Shown: one piece after another, positions 25,601-37,769 of the stretch
How the letters are laid out: every line of letters begins with the position of its first letter
Position numbering within the stretch: position 1 is the first letter of the stretch
From: Tolypeutes matacus
Lineage: Eukaryota > Chordata > Mammalia > Cingulata > Chlamyphoridae
Assembly: GCA_026826555.1 (NCBI GenBank)
Contig: JAKSZT010053928.1
Location: 36,937,060-37,001,059 of the forward strand
DNA length: 64,000 nt
Direction of reading: 5' to 3'
Made by a program: the position numbers and the translations under genes
The notes under the pieces: generated by a model
Databases searched by the model: none
The model's input: the letters and a program-made list of their open reading frames with translations, nothing else
Told to the model about the DNA's origin: nothing

Positions 25601-26560
25601 GTGACTTGGTGGCATATGCAGCTGATGCCGCTGTAGAAATAGATTATGACTTACCATAGACATGGGACATTTGTTTTCCTGGGATAAACATTGAAATGAT
25701 TCATCAACTGGAGACAAGCCAAGAGAGAAAAAAATATTCTAACAAAAGTTAGGACTATGGTGGCACGGTATTTTTAAGAAGATACAATATGTTAGCCCTT
25801 AACCTAAATCTATTTAGAGAGCCACCATTGCAAGCTTAATGTAATTACAGAGTGTTTTATAAAATCATCTACTTAGAAAAACTGATGTAACATGTCCTCC
25901 CTTCCCTTTTAATTTGTATAATCACCCAAAATCCCTCTTATACACTCAATATTGTTGATCATTCAGAAAGTAACTAGCTATACAGCCAATCCCCTGTGCC
26001 AAAATCAAGTCAGGCTTCTAATAATTGTGCTCCTAACTTGTTTTCCAGCAATAATAGTGATTGTTGTTTGATTCATCATTAAATGAGTTCTTTTAGATAT
26101 TCTCTATTCACCTGTATTACTACTGTTTTCCTCCCTTTTTGCCTATGAGACTTGGTACTTCCTTGGTTACCTGCATCCAGTTCTCTCTGGCTCCATTTTT
26201 TTTTTCTTAATAATTTTATTGCTGGCTTTGTACATGCATGAGGTTACTCATACACAGCCTGCCTCCCTTGAGCATGTCCATCTGAGGCTATGTCCAATTT
26301 ACCCACCTGAATCTTATATTTCCCTTTCCGTGGTATTCGTATCTTCTGCCAAAAGTCTTACATGTCTTGGTAACATTTTCTTGCCTCCAGTTTTTGGATC
26401 AGTCTTAATCAATTCTACCATAGTTGGGCTCACCTAGATAAATGTGATGGCTCAATAACATACATTGGTCTCTGTCCCCTCTCCCCTATCCACCCCTGGC
26501 AACTAAACTTCCTCCCAAACTTGAGATTTGGGTGAAAAATGTTGTACACCCAAGAACAAG
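22690..26560. other. Mostly unique AT-rich DNA
   Basis: The first ~120 bp ('tttgccaaacaagtcatatg...gaaatatactcctac') look like part of an old interspersed repeat I cannot name. A possible MIR core lies at 23425-23500 ('ttcattttaattcccacagt', 'cattctcattttataaa'). The remainder shows no repeat or gene. Confidence 0.45.
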
Positions 26561-27059
26561 AAGAGGGAAATGTGATAACAACTGATAAAATACAGCATAA
26601 AAAGCTTAGAAAGCTAATGGAGGAGAAATATGTAATTTAGAAGAACATGGAAAACTGAAACATGTGTAGCAAGGAAGCTAAAAACACTTTGGCCTGCAGA
26701 ACCCAGGTATGTTCAGAAATTATATGTACTAGTATCTCAGAAGGCAGAGGTGAGGAATGAGAATAAAAAAAAGAAGGATTGGTTAAAAATCTTCAAATGT
26801 GCGGTTAGAACGGACCAGATCTGCCTCATAGCACAGCATAGTCAGGTAGGTGTAAAAGAAAGGATTACACTATGAAGAAAGTGACCTGGAACTGTCCAAA
26901 ACTCAGGAGCACCAGGCACAGGGAATATTAGGAATGAGGGCTCAAAAGAGGGAGGTTAAGTAATAAATTTACATCTTAAGCAGTGAGATTCTCAGCCTCT
27001 TTCCTTATATTAGCTCCCAGATACAGTCAGGCATATTTCACTCTGACCCTTTGGTGGAA

Positions 27060-27800
27060 ATTTAGAGATTTCAAATAATAAGATTTGAATTTTTTCCAAC
27101 AAAATGCCCAGCTAACCTCGAGGGAAAAACACAAAAGTATAAGCTCACCTACATCTAGGATTAGCAAACTAATTTTTAAGTGAATAAACAACCAAGAATC
27201 ATCAGAAAAATGAGAAAAGTCTTTAATGTGAAGGGCAATGATGAGAAATAATAAAAAGAAAAATGGAAATTTTTAGGAAACAGAAAATTCAGAGAACCGA
27301 AAAAAATCAAGGTATTTAATATCATTAGAGAGAGAAGAACATTGTGCATCCATCAAAAAACAAAACAAAAGAAAACAAGAATACTCAGAGAACAGGATGT
27401 ATTTTGAAATTTTAAAAAGCCAGAGCTGAATATTGTAAAATGGGAAATAAATGTGTAGAAACATTCTAGAAATTGGAACAAGATGATGAGGAGATAGGAA
27501 AAAAAAAAAAAAAAGCATCAATTTTAATTTTCAACATTCAATTAACAGGTTTTCCAGGAAGAAAAAGAAATGCAAGGAAGAAAATAATAAGTAAAATTCT
27601 CCAATTAAATTTCCCAGAAGTGAAATAAAAACCTAATAGAAAGATGAGACTTTAGGAAAAGGAACCAAAATAATTCCTTCAAATTTCACACGGACAGTTT
27701 TTTTTCAAATCTAGAAATTTTATACCCAAATGCAATACTTCATTTTTGAGATTTCCTCCAATACAAAGAGATAATGCATGCTCACGTGTGGTATCAGGTC
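27060..27800 (+). mobile_element. Probable ORF1-like/HAL1-like relic
   Basis: A-rich plus-strand sequence contains 'tctagaaattttatacccaa', which resembles the 'PRILYP' coding segment typical of L1/HAL1 ORF1 C-terminal domains, preceded by 'aaatttcccagaagtgaa' and coiled-coil-like A-rich text. It is heavily decayed and no frame survives; family assignment is tentative. Confidence 0.4.
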
Positions 27801-30395
27801 AAACTGAAGAATTTACCAAGGAAATAGCAAAAACTCCCCCCACGCTTGCATGACCCTTCCATCAGTTCAAAGCATGTATAAGAGTGTATGGTGGGAAGAG
27901 GAGACACTGTGAGATTATTTTGGAGAAAGCTGTGTTTTCATCTCCAGTTCCTCCTGCCAGGGAGCAGAATGTGTTGTACCTCCTTCAACATAGGTCTAGA
28001 AGTGGGAATTCAGCTTGACCATTGCAGATATTAATATATTTACTAGGTAGTTGGGAGATTCAGTAGCATGGAGTGTGGCTCCTGCCCAGAAGGTAGAATA
28101 TAGACAGACAACTCACTTGAAGATTCTCCTCAAGTCATGACAGATTTTCTAAAGCAAACTAGAAATTCTTGGAATATTCACCCATGTGCTTCTTACAGCT
28201 TATTTTATTTTGAGAATCTAGACAATCTTTTATATTCAACAGCAGTATTATAAGTGGTAATAGATATCCCCCAGGTAAGAAGTTTCCTATCATACTCTTG
28301 TTCTCCTGCTATATTTGAGTCCCTAAAATATGAGACAAGTCCTCCTCTGACCAAAACAATATTTGAATATAAAGTGCTTAAATTGCCACCCACATCTCAA
28401 TGTATAGGGATCATTTATTTCTACTGGAGAGTGAAAAATTTAGCCCACTGGATTATCTTTCCTAGATTTGGTTGTGTGCATGTAGGATCATTTTTGCCAC
28501 ATCCTCAGCAATGTGCTTGACTTCTTGGGTTATTTTAAAACACTCAGTTACATGCAATAGAGAAATATCCCCAACCCCAAGCAAAGACTTCTACATAATG
28601 GAAAAGAAAAAAGCTGTGGTTACTTGTCTCTTATGCAAATTAATCATTTTTTTTTTTGGTGATGTATTTTTATTCATTTTCTATCTTTTTTTTTTTTAAT
28701 CTCTTTAATATCTAGTTGAATGTTTTTTCTTTGATTGACAGAGTGCCATTTATGGCTTCTTTTAAAGGTTCTCTAAGCAGCTATTCCTCTAATCTCCTCA
28801 CTCAAAGGTCCATACCTGTACTACAGGGACATGAAACATGATGCTAGGAAGGAATTATCGGAACCTATATGATACCATTCTAATAAATGAAATATTCTCT
28901 AACAGGTAATTAGTAAAGGATTAAACTTGGTAAGTCAGTACTATTTTCTCTTGTCTGCTAATTTCTTGGATACCTGGTTAGACGTAATATGTGCCTGTTG
29001 TCATGGGTTTGGTATTTTTGGATGCTCAGATAACTATAATTATACACTCCTTCCTCAACATTATGAAAGCCAGTCTCTGAAGCAGACTTCCTGATGTACA
29101 GCATACTGATTATCTTGCCACCCCAAACTATGTTTTTTCCCTTCTATTTTCATTGCCATTTCATCCTAATACATTAAATGACATGGTGAGAAAATACAGG
29201 TCTTCTGAATGCCTTTCTACTTAAGTAAACTCTTTTCTTCTACTTTGGAGTCTTAACCAGTGACTGGTAACTTTTTTTTAGTCAGCTCAGCACATGCATA
29301 TAGATAGCAAGCACTTTTCTATCCTGTCTGTGTGCATTTTATTGACTTACACATATTCCACTCTCATCTAGCACTGTTTTCAGAGATAAGGATAAAATGA
29401 GTGGTAAACAGAAAGAAAAACATGGGTAGCAAAAGCAAAATAAGATGATTATTTTAAAATATTTCAGGTCTATAAATAGCAAGGAAGGTTTACTATAAAA
29501 ATTTTTCAAGTAAGAAAATAAGTGGGCAGCATGTACCTTGAAACTAAGCAGTAAAAGCTTTTTATACGAGTCTATATATGCATGTATTTTTAACTGTGTA
29601 GCAGAGGGAATCTATTCCTTCCTTTCATCCTTGTACATTGTTAACAGAAAGAAATTTTGAAGATATCAATGTGGTGGTTTCTAGGATGAAGTTAAACTTT
29701 ATTAAGAAATCTTTAAGTCCCTTCCTTGGTATCTATACAATAAGTTTATGTCAATAAGCATTTCTGCTTTGTTCTTCTCACCCTAAAATTACTCAACATA
29801 TGAAAGGTCCACAGTGGTTTATCTTCAGATTTTCTTTAATATATTCTGATTATGCCTTTTCAAATACTGTACTGCAGAATAAAATACTACACTAATACTA
29901 GTTTTTTGGTTTTGGCATTGAACCTTTCAGTTAAGTCCTAGCATTACACAACCTCTGAATCTCCATTTCTTTGTGGTTCTTTTCCATTCCCATTTTATGT
30001 TTGCTTTTTTTTTTTTTTCTCTGTTGTAGGAAGATTCTTCTGTATTTTTAAACTGCCCAGCTATTGCAATTTAAAAGATCATGAAAATAATTCAAATCAT
30101 TTTTTTGAGAAATAATAAGGAAATTGGAGAAGATAAGAAAGATGGTTCTTAAAATAATGCATAAGTAATTTTTGAGTTAAAAGGACTATATTGTCTAACA
30201 TAATTCATGTCTGTAAAAGGCATGAAATATATTTATAAATTCTACACAGAATTAAATGGTTCACCTAGTTACTAGCTCATCTATAGGATCCTTTATTCTA
30301 TCAGGTAGAAGAAGCAGTAATTTGAAAATAGCTTCTTCTTAAGATATTATGGTATTTTATTATCTCCCCCTTTTCAACTTCTCATCAGCAGCCTT
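27800..30395. other. Unique AT-rich intergenic DNA
   Basis: No recognisable repeat family or exon. Only T-rich low-complexity stretches occur (28650-28700, 30007-30020). Confidence 0.5.
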
Positions 30396-32205
30396 GCAAT
30401 TATTTATTTGCTTATTCATTCATTTGTCAAATAAGCATACTAATCAGTTACCATGTGTTAGGCCCTGGATATATAACTGGGAAAAAGTCATAGGATTTGT
30501 CCTTATGGAATGTTTAATGCAGAGAGATATAAAGGAAAATAATCAGATGTTTACAACATAAGTTACAAGGGGAAGTAAAGGGTGATATAGGAACATATAA
30601 AGGGCTACATAACAGTCTTGTAGGTCACAGAATGTTTAAGAGAGGCAAAAAGGAAGAGTAGCAGGCAGTCGTTTAAGGCAAGGAGGATGGGTTACAGGGA
30701 AGGAAGAATAAATATTTCAGGCAGAGATAATGGTTTATTCAAAGGCCTTTGCATGGCATAGTCAGGGAAGTAAAACTTAATTGTCTATGGATGATGCTAA
30801 AACACTAGTTCTAAGGGAATACCACTAGAGGATCAGAAAGTACAATAAATATAACTGAATAAGGTGAAAAATAAGCAGGGCCAAATTAGGATAGTCCCAA
30901 TAAAACAAATATTGGAGGAGGCCAATGTGCAGTTTAGAAAAATCGTTCTGGCTGTCACATGGAAAAGAGATTAAAGAGGTACAAAATTGTGACAAGTCAA
31001 ACCAGTTGGCAGTTAATTACAACAATCCAGGTGAGAGAAGATTGTTTTCTGAATTAGGGTTTTGAGAGAGCAGATGGAGTTAAGAGTTACTTAAGAGCTG
31101 GAATATAGGACTTAGTGACTAACTGGAGAGATTGATAGTAAGGGATGACAAAGAGGAAGGACTTGAAATTCATACCCAGGCTTCTATCTTGAGAAACTGG
31201 ATGGATGTGGCTAGTATGTAGTGAGATAAGAAACACCAGAAGAACAGATTTAGGGAAGATGAATTAAACGCAACAAATATTTGTTGATAACCTGTGTCAG
31301 GAAGTTTGGTTTAGTTTAGCTGTATCGCTAACGGTGACTATACAGAATTTAAGTAAACATACTTAATAGTCATTTTAGTACATGGGTCCAGGGTTAAGAA
31401 ATGCAGCCAGGGATTGTGAGGCCATAAACCAGAGAAGCTCCTAGGGTCAAGAGTCAATATTTTATCCTCAAGGATAATCCCTTAAATAATGCCAAGCAAG
31501 GATTTATATATTTATGATTGGGAAAGATCTCATTGGCACTGTTAAAAAGTAAAAATGTTACAGCGGAATATCAGAGTTTTGAGAAACCCCTGCAAAGAGA
31601 CAAAGGAAGCAGGGAGACTATTGTAAAGGAAGATAAAAGAGTTTGACTTGGAGGCCAATGGGGAACAAGAGGAGAGGACAGAAAAAACAATTAGTGCTAC
31701 ACCAGCTAAGTTAAATAGGTGCAACCCTATGACTTGCCAAGTCTAAAATATTTACCATCAAGCTCTTTAAGGTAAAGTTTTGTTGACCTCTGGTTTAGAC
31801 TACTTTTTGTAGAAGCAGAGGTGTTAAGATATGTAGCTATTTTATGTTTTATGATGGGAAAGGGCCATGTTTATGAATTGAGGTCTTGATATTGTAAAGA
31901 AAGAATTGCTACGGGAAGAGATAGCTGAGATAGAAGAAAGAGGAATTGACTTTAATAACAATGAACATTTTTCCATAGATAAAGGACAGAAAGCTTAAAG
32001 TCTAGAAATGGATGGAAATTCATTTGTCATGGGAGATGAGGGAAGATCAAAGCACTCATATCTGGTGGCTTCTTTCTACTCTATGAGTTAGAAGCAAAGT
32101 CATTTGCTGAGAGTGAGGGAGATGCCTGGGTAGGAGCCTGTGGGGAAAGATAGGGTCTTTGGATAAACTCTTGGGGGAAGTGTCAGAAAGAGAAGGTATG
32201 CAGTA
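30395..32205 (-). mobile_element. Cluster of LINE-2 fragments, minus strand
   Basis: Reads as reverse-complement L2. At 30395-31290 the blocks 'gcctttgcatggcatagtca', 'gttctggctgtcacatgg' and 'acaatccaggtgagagaag' appear in L2 order. A second partial copy restarts at ~31340 ('caatattttatcctcaagga', 'cagggagactattgtaa') and a third at ~31900-32200 ('ggtggcttctttctactct', 'catttgctgagagtgaggga'). All are strongly diverged. A small hAT-like fragment interrupts at 31715-31797. Confidence 0.6.
31715..31797 (+). mobile_element. Fragment of the repeat also seen at 49660-49895
   Basis: 'aagtctaaaatatttaccat' and 'gtaaagttttgttgacctct' match the 3' end of the better preserved copy near 49835-49890. 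Probably a non-autonomous hAT-type DNA element, by similarity to the common mammalian 'gtcagcaaactacggcc' family. Confidence 0.5.
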
Positions 32206-32279
32206 TTAAAATACCTCTGTCAGCTTCCACAACAGCTTTTGACTCCAACTGCAAATATTGTACTAATTCATTCAGTTCC

Positions 32280-33025
32280 ATTCTGACTCTTAACGACCTG
32301 GTGTTAGGCCAGGCCTCACAGGTTAAGGGTGATCTCTACATGTTTGTCCTTCAGTCACCAGTTGTAACTTTGGAGGTTCAGGCTGCTTGCACTTCTAACC
32401 AACTGGCTACAAATTTGGCTACACTCCCTTGGGTTTTTAATTCACTAGAATGACTCACTGCACTCACTGAAAGTTCTATAGTTACCATTATAGTTTTATT
32501 AGAGTGAAAGGACACAAATAAGAAGAAACCAAAAAAAGAGATGCATAGGATGAGGTCTGGGAGAGTCTCAAACACATGCTTCCATGTCCTCTCCATATGT
32601 TGTCAGAACACATCATCCACCCAGCACAGAGATATATTTTATCACATCACCTGCCTAGCAAAGCAATGTATTTTATCTCAATCGTGGAAGCTCTCTTGGG
32701 CTTCAAGTGTTCTGAATTTATATATAGACTTTCGTTACATAGGTATGATTGGTCAAATCAATGCCTATGTGGCAATCTGCAGTCTTCCCTCCTATCCCAG
32801 GTGGGTTAATATGATGTGGCTCAAAACCCCAACCCCCTAATGATCTGTTTGGTCTTTCTGATATGGCCAGCCTCTACCCTAAGATTATAGCTGAGGCTGG
32901 ATCCACCCAGTTATCTCCAGGACCCATGATGAATAATAAAAGAACCCCTAACACAGGAAATTCCAAAGATTCAGTGGTTGCCTCCCCAGGAACTGGGAGA
33001 AAAGACCAGTTGAGTTTTTTGGGGT
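32280..33025 (-). mobile_element. Old ERVL-like solo LTR, minus strand
   Basis: The reverse complement carries an LTR-like order ending with AATAAAAC (plus-strand attatagttttattag at 32487-32503). The blocks 'gaatgactcactgcactcac', 'gagtctcaaacacatgcttc', 'gtatgattggtcaaatcaat', 'ggaaattccaaagattc' and 'ccaggaactgggagaaaaga' resemble MER21/MLT2-type LTRs. No coding sequence is attached. Confidence 0.55.
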
Positions 33026-34120
33026 GTAGTTACAGAAGGATTGGTAAATATCCTCACTTTGCTTAGCTGCCCCTGGGACTAGAGGAGCCAGGAGACGCCA
33101 GGTATGTAGCGGCACTTACCAGCTCAGTTGTATTATAGCTGTTACTTCTCTTTCCAAATATCTCAAAGAATAATCATGGGATACCCCTATTGTTAATGTG
33201 TTAAAATAAGTATTGACTCTAAGCACCTGACTTCCACACAAATTGATTTCAACTGGTTCTTGAACTTAAGGTGTTGTACTACTTTCTTTTGAGACTATAA
33301 ATATGTTGTGGGGGCTTTCACAGAATTCACAATTAATGGAGAAGAGCAACATGCACATGAGTAAGGAAAGCCAGGAAGGCCTGAGAAGTATCATAAAGTC
33401 AAAGTTAAAGTCTATGGAAAAACAGAAGAAATGCATAATTCTTCATAGAGGCAGAAATGAGTTTCAACCAAGCAGAAAGGAATAATTGTACCTGAATAAT
33501 GTCAACATATTATGTTGTGGTCTTTGATAAAGTAGTTTTTCTGTTTTATTTTTTTAATTAAACATGGCTCATGCTATAGCAAACAATCACAGTTTGAAGA
33601 TATATGATCCTATTTAAGGTGAAAGGCATATACAACCTGTGTTGAACTATCATCCCTTCTATACAGGCCTGAATAAGAAATTGTTGTTAGATTCTAACAA
33701 GGATACGCTAAGTGCATAAAAAGTACATGGTTAAAGTATTTACCTATATCCCACTAATGACCTCATTTTTTATACAAGCAAGTAGAAATTATCTCACATA
33801 AGTGACTTTAATCAGGGACTTAATAGCAAACTGAAGGTTCATATCTGATCAACATGAGAATTTTGCATATGCAACGTTAACTCTTTGAATACTGTCTCTG
33901 AAAATTCCATGTAAATCTGTATCTCCATATATTTCAGATGCAGTTCAAATCTTAAGTTAGCATCCAACTCAAAGTGCTCAATTTGCAATCTTAGATTTTA
34001 AAGCTTTATAACCTCTGACGTAACAGTGAGTCTCTTTTACATCTTTATAGCTGCACATATTATCTTACATAGAATAGTTTAAAAAAATAATAGTATCAAT
34101 TAGTATTTCTGATGCTTTTT
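33026..34120. other. Unique AT-rich intergenic DNA
   Basis: No repeat or gene recognised. Confidence 0.5.
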
Positions 34121-34350
34121 TCTATTCTATCAGATTTTTATAATTGTTGTAAAAAAAAAATACATACCATGAGATGTATAAAGAGATCTAATAATAAGTG
34201 TCCAACTGAATGAGTCATCCAGCTTCATAACCAAAACACGAACGTAAATACAGAATATTCCATCACTCCAGAAGGTACCCTCATGCCCCTTCTCAATTAA
34301 TATTCCTCCTGTAAGTAAGCACTATTTTGCTTTCTATCATAATGCCCTTA
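34121..34350 (-). mobile_element. L1 3' UTR-like fragment, minus strand
   Basis: 'tttataattgttgtaaaa', 'aatattccatcactccagaa' and 'ggtaccctcatgcccctt' resemble reverse-complement old L1 3' ends. Diverged. Confidence 0.45.
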
Positions 34351-35190
34351 CAAGTTCTCTTTGATAGGAAACATTTTCTTTACAATTAATGAATAAACTC
34401 AAGTATTTATATTCTGAAATATCCAATCACAAAATAAACAAAAGTTATTTCAGTGTAAATTTTCCAGTCTGGCTTTTTCACAATGACTAAGTTCACTAGA
34501 TAATTATCACCAGCATCAGCTCATTTAGTGTTGTACTTGGAGGACTAGGAATAAAAAGCCTCATTTCATGGCACTCCTTCAAAGGCATTACTCAAGAGTC
34601 ATGATCATGTTTTAATTATTATGGGCTGTGTACTGAATCTCAAATAAAGTCAGAGTCTTTGAAGACAAAGAAAGCCTACATTTCATGACCCTGTTAATGA
34701 AGATAAAAATTCAAGGTTTGTACATTGATGGCAACTACAAAAGCTTTGTTAAAATTAGTAGCCTTACTCTTCTTATATAACAGTGATGCTTCTGTTAAAG
34801 TGCTTTGCTAAAATTTGGCAGATTGAACAAAATTGATGAATAATGGCTTTCAATCAGTGATACAAAATAGTAAAGCCATTCTCTTCTTTCTAGTGTAGCT
34901 TGTCATATTTTCCAGGCTTTTTTACACTGGAACACAGTCTTTATGTGTACTTTATATATGGCATGACATCCTTGTGGAACAACTCATTAATGGTGCTTTA
35001 GACATAAAAGATGTAGCTCCTGAAATTCTTAACAGTAAATGGCAGTTTTCACATGGCGTTTACTGCAAGATTCAGAACATTCAAAGAGAGGGACATAGAA
35101 ACAACTTAGTTGGGTATTGTGAATTGTTCATAAATGGTGGGCAAGGGGTTACAATGTTTGTGTTGGTGGAGTTGAATGTGAGAGCCATTC
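34351..35190. other. Unique AT-rich intergenic DNA
   Basis: No gene or repeat recognised. Confidence 0.5.
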
Positions 35191-35330
35191 ACTTAGGAAA
35201 CATTTATTGAGCCCCTTCAATGAGGCGTGTGCTATATATATTCTTTGAGGAAAACAAAGACAAGGAGAATTCCAACCTTCAACAATTATACAGTCTACCA
35301 AGAAGACAAAACATACAAGTAAGTGTGCAC
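35190..35330 (-). mobile_element. L2 3' end, minus strand
   Basis: 'acatttattgagccccttca' followed by 'gtgtgctatatatattc' and 'acagtctacca' matches the reverse complement of the L2 terminal segment. Confidence 0.6.
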
Positions 35331-35559
35331 AGAAAGGTTTTACCACACATAAAAGACAAATACTAAAATCATTTTGTCAAAGACTAGATGGCAAACTTGA
35401 AAGTAGAAGATTGGAATATCAAAGAAAGCCCTGGCAAAACAGAAATATCCTCATCTTAGATTCCCATGGACCTAGACTATAACCATCAATACCACCACTC
35501 CCATCCCCATATCACCCCTAATACCATAATACTTTAATACTTGTCACTACTATCCAGCT

Positions 35560-35965
35560 AAGATCTTCTATTTTAGTGTCATGTATCCCACCTTCATTCA
35601 GTATGCTGTTGCCCTGCTTGGAAAGCATCTGTTCATTCTCCTATTTTTCATTATTTGCTTCATGATCTAACTCCAAATTTACTTTTCCTGAGAAGCTTTC
35701 CCCGATTATGTACAAAACATGTGTATTCCTCTTCCAGCAACATTTCCTCAATATTTAAGTATTAATCTCATAATACACTGTTGTGACTTGTTTATGGTTG
35801 CTTGCTAATGTGGGTGTATATATTTTGTGTCCCCAAGGAAATGCCACAAAAGAGGACAAAGTCTTGTTGGGTTTGGTATTCATTAGTACCTAATACATTA
35901 GAAGTATTCAAAGTGCTTACTAGATCAGTAAATAGTTGAATGAAGAGATAAATGACATTCATGTG
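35560..35965 (+). mobile_element. L2 3' end, plus strand
   Basis: 'acttttcctgagaagctttc', 'gtgtccccaaggaaatg' and 'agatcagtaaatagttgaat' follow the L2 3' region to its terminal repeats. It lies ~230 bp from an L2 in the opposite orientation. Confidence 0.6.
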
Positions 35966-36825
35966 TAGAGAAAGTTTGGCGTAATGGAAGAATGGAGTCA
36001 AAGTCGGAAGTTTTAGGTGTGAGTCTTAGAACTATGACTGATAGACTGCTATCCTGAGCAAGCCATGTCTGGGGACATGGAGACGGGAATGGATAAAGAG
36101 TAGTAACATGAAGAATATCATGGAATTTAGCTTGCTACTATGTAAGCCTACTTAAGGAATTATAATAAGCTACAACAATGCTTTATAAAGAATAACAAGG
36201 CACCATAGTATTTCCTATGTCCATAAAAAAGGGGGGGGGGAGAATTAAGTCAAAGAATGAGTTGAGAAGAGATTGTAAATCCAAGGAAGCTGAAAATTGA
36301 AATAGATTGTTGGGTTGTCTTTGAGAACAATATTAGTGACATTAGAAGAATGATTTCCATACCTTGGATTTTAATTTGTTGAGATGTAATTAAAAGTTAC
36401 AAAAATAGAGACTGAATGTAGGTTTATACTTTCAGGAAGTTTAGAGCAATAAAGAAAGAAAAGGATAAAGAGTTCAATGTGAAGGACCAAAGGTAGGGTA
36501 TTCAAGTTTTGCCTTGTTTTTCAGTTTGTTTCGTGTTTTGTTTTATTTTGTTGTTTTTTTTTTAGATGAGGCGGATAATATAATCTCTCACAAAATTAAA
36601 TATTTTAAAATAGCCGTGCTACCATCCCTTATTTTGCTTATCCTAAATTTCAAAGAAGCACAGATCTAACTTTTCTATACAGTGCTTACCATATGATATC
36701 ATTTATGCATGCCATAATGAAATGAAAGCAGTTTGCACAGTCACTTTTAGTAAGTTGTTTATAAAAAACTGTATTCTTTGAGTAACTTTAAACTTCACTT
36801 AGGAAAAGCTTTGTTACACAATGTG
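35966..36825. other. Unique DNA flanking the provirus
   Basis: No gene. A G-run at 36231-36240 and a T-rich stretch near 36540-36562 are the only low-complexity features. Confidence 0.5.
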
Positions 36826-36829
36826 TTAT

Positions 36830-37341
36830 TAAGGCTTGTTAGTATAGGGGAAAAGGGAAGACAGCTGGAACCCAGCACAATACCTGGCTGTGAGACCCTG
36901 CTTGGAAACCCCCTGGGCGAAGGCCACTACTAAAGACATAGCTAGAAAGACCCTGCCGAGACCCTGGGCTGAAGAGGATGCCCCAAATAACTTCAAACAG
37001 GCTTCCCCATTGGCCCCAGATAACTCCAAACAGAAAGGCCCCTGAGAGCTAACAGATGGGGATCATAAGGCAACCAATCAGAATAGCGAACAGCTGGATA
37101 CCCTCCCCAACATTAGGAAAGGGGAGGAGGAAAAGTCTTTAAAAGGCCCATCTCGGCCCCACACGAACGAACATCTCACCCTGTAGCATGCCTGCAACCA
37201 TGTCTCAGGTGTGTACTTCTGCTTTTCTCATTCCTTCATAAATTCTTTACTCCCTTGCCTACTCTGTGGAATGTCCTTAAATTCCTTTATGCGACATAGC
37301 CAAGAAACTAGAAGCCCAGAACCCAGAGCATCCCACTAACA
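36830..37341 (+). mobile_element. Provirus 5' LTR
   Basis: About 512 bp, starting TAAGGCTT (ancestral TG mutated) and ending CTAACA. Promoter features are visible: CCAATCA at 37074-37080 and a TATA-like TTTAAAAGG at 37138-37146. The 'cataaattctttact' block near 37240 corresponds to the AATAAA signal of the 3' LTR but is mutated. A tRNA primer-binding site could not be identified with confidence just downstream. Confidence 0.85.
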
Positions 37342-37769
37342 CAATTTAGCCAGCCAGGAGACAATGAGGCAAGTAATACTCCCCAAGACCCGGCAAAGAC
37401 TGGTTTGTCTTTACTTTCTTAATGGCCAGTTTAACTACAAAACTTGATCCCTGGCAATTTCCATAAAATGAGCTCTCTCACGGTCACTTCCTAGAACCTC
37501 TGCAATAGTAGGCCAAAAAAAAAGGTCCCTAACCAGTCTTTTTCCTAGGTAAAGTCTGGCTTGGTATCTTCAGCTGGCACCAGACATCTCCCAAGACCTC
37601 TATAGCTCTGGAGAGGCCCAGAGACATAAGACTTCTGCTCCCTGGAACGTGGGGATGGTGAGCAGGACTCCCAACCTCTAGGATGTGGCTCAATGAGCGA
37701 TCCATTCAGTCAGGTCTAGCAGTGGGACTCCACCAAGACTGATGAAAATGTTTATCCTCCCGTAGAATA
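37342..37769 (+). other. Proviral leader between 5' LTR and gag
   Basis: Non-coding stretch of ~430 bp, the usual position for primer-binding and packaging sequences. 'cctaggtaaagtc' at ~37545 resembles a splice donor. None of these functions can be shown from sequence alone. Confidence 0.5.

Noticed and set aside
25300..25900. Possible conserved non-coding element
   Set aside because: It looks repeat-free and somewhat less AT-rich, but conservation cannot be judged from one sequence.
37342..37360. Retroviral primer-binding site
   Set aside because: The bases right after the 5' LTR do not match any tRNA 3' end well enough to call.
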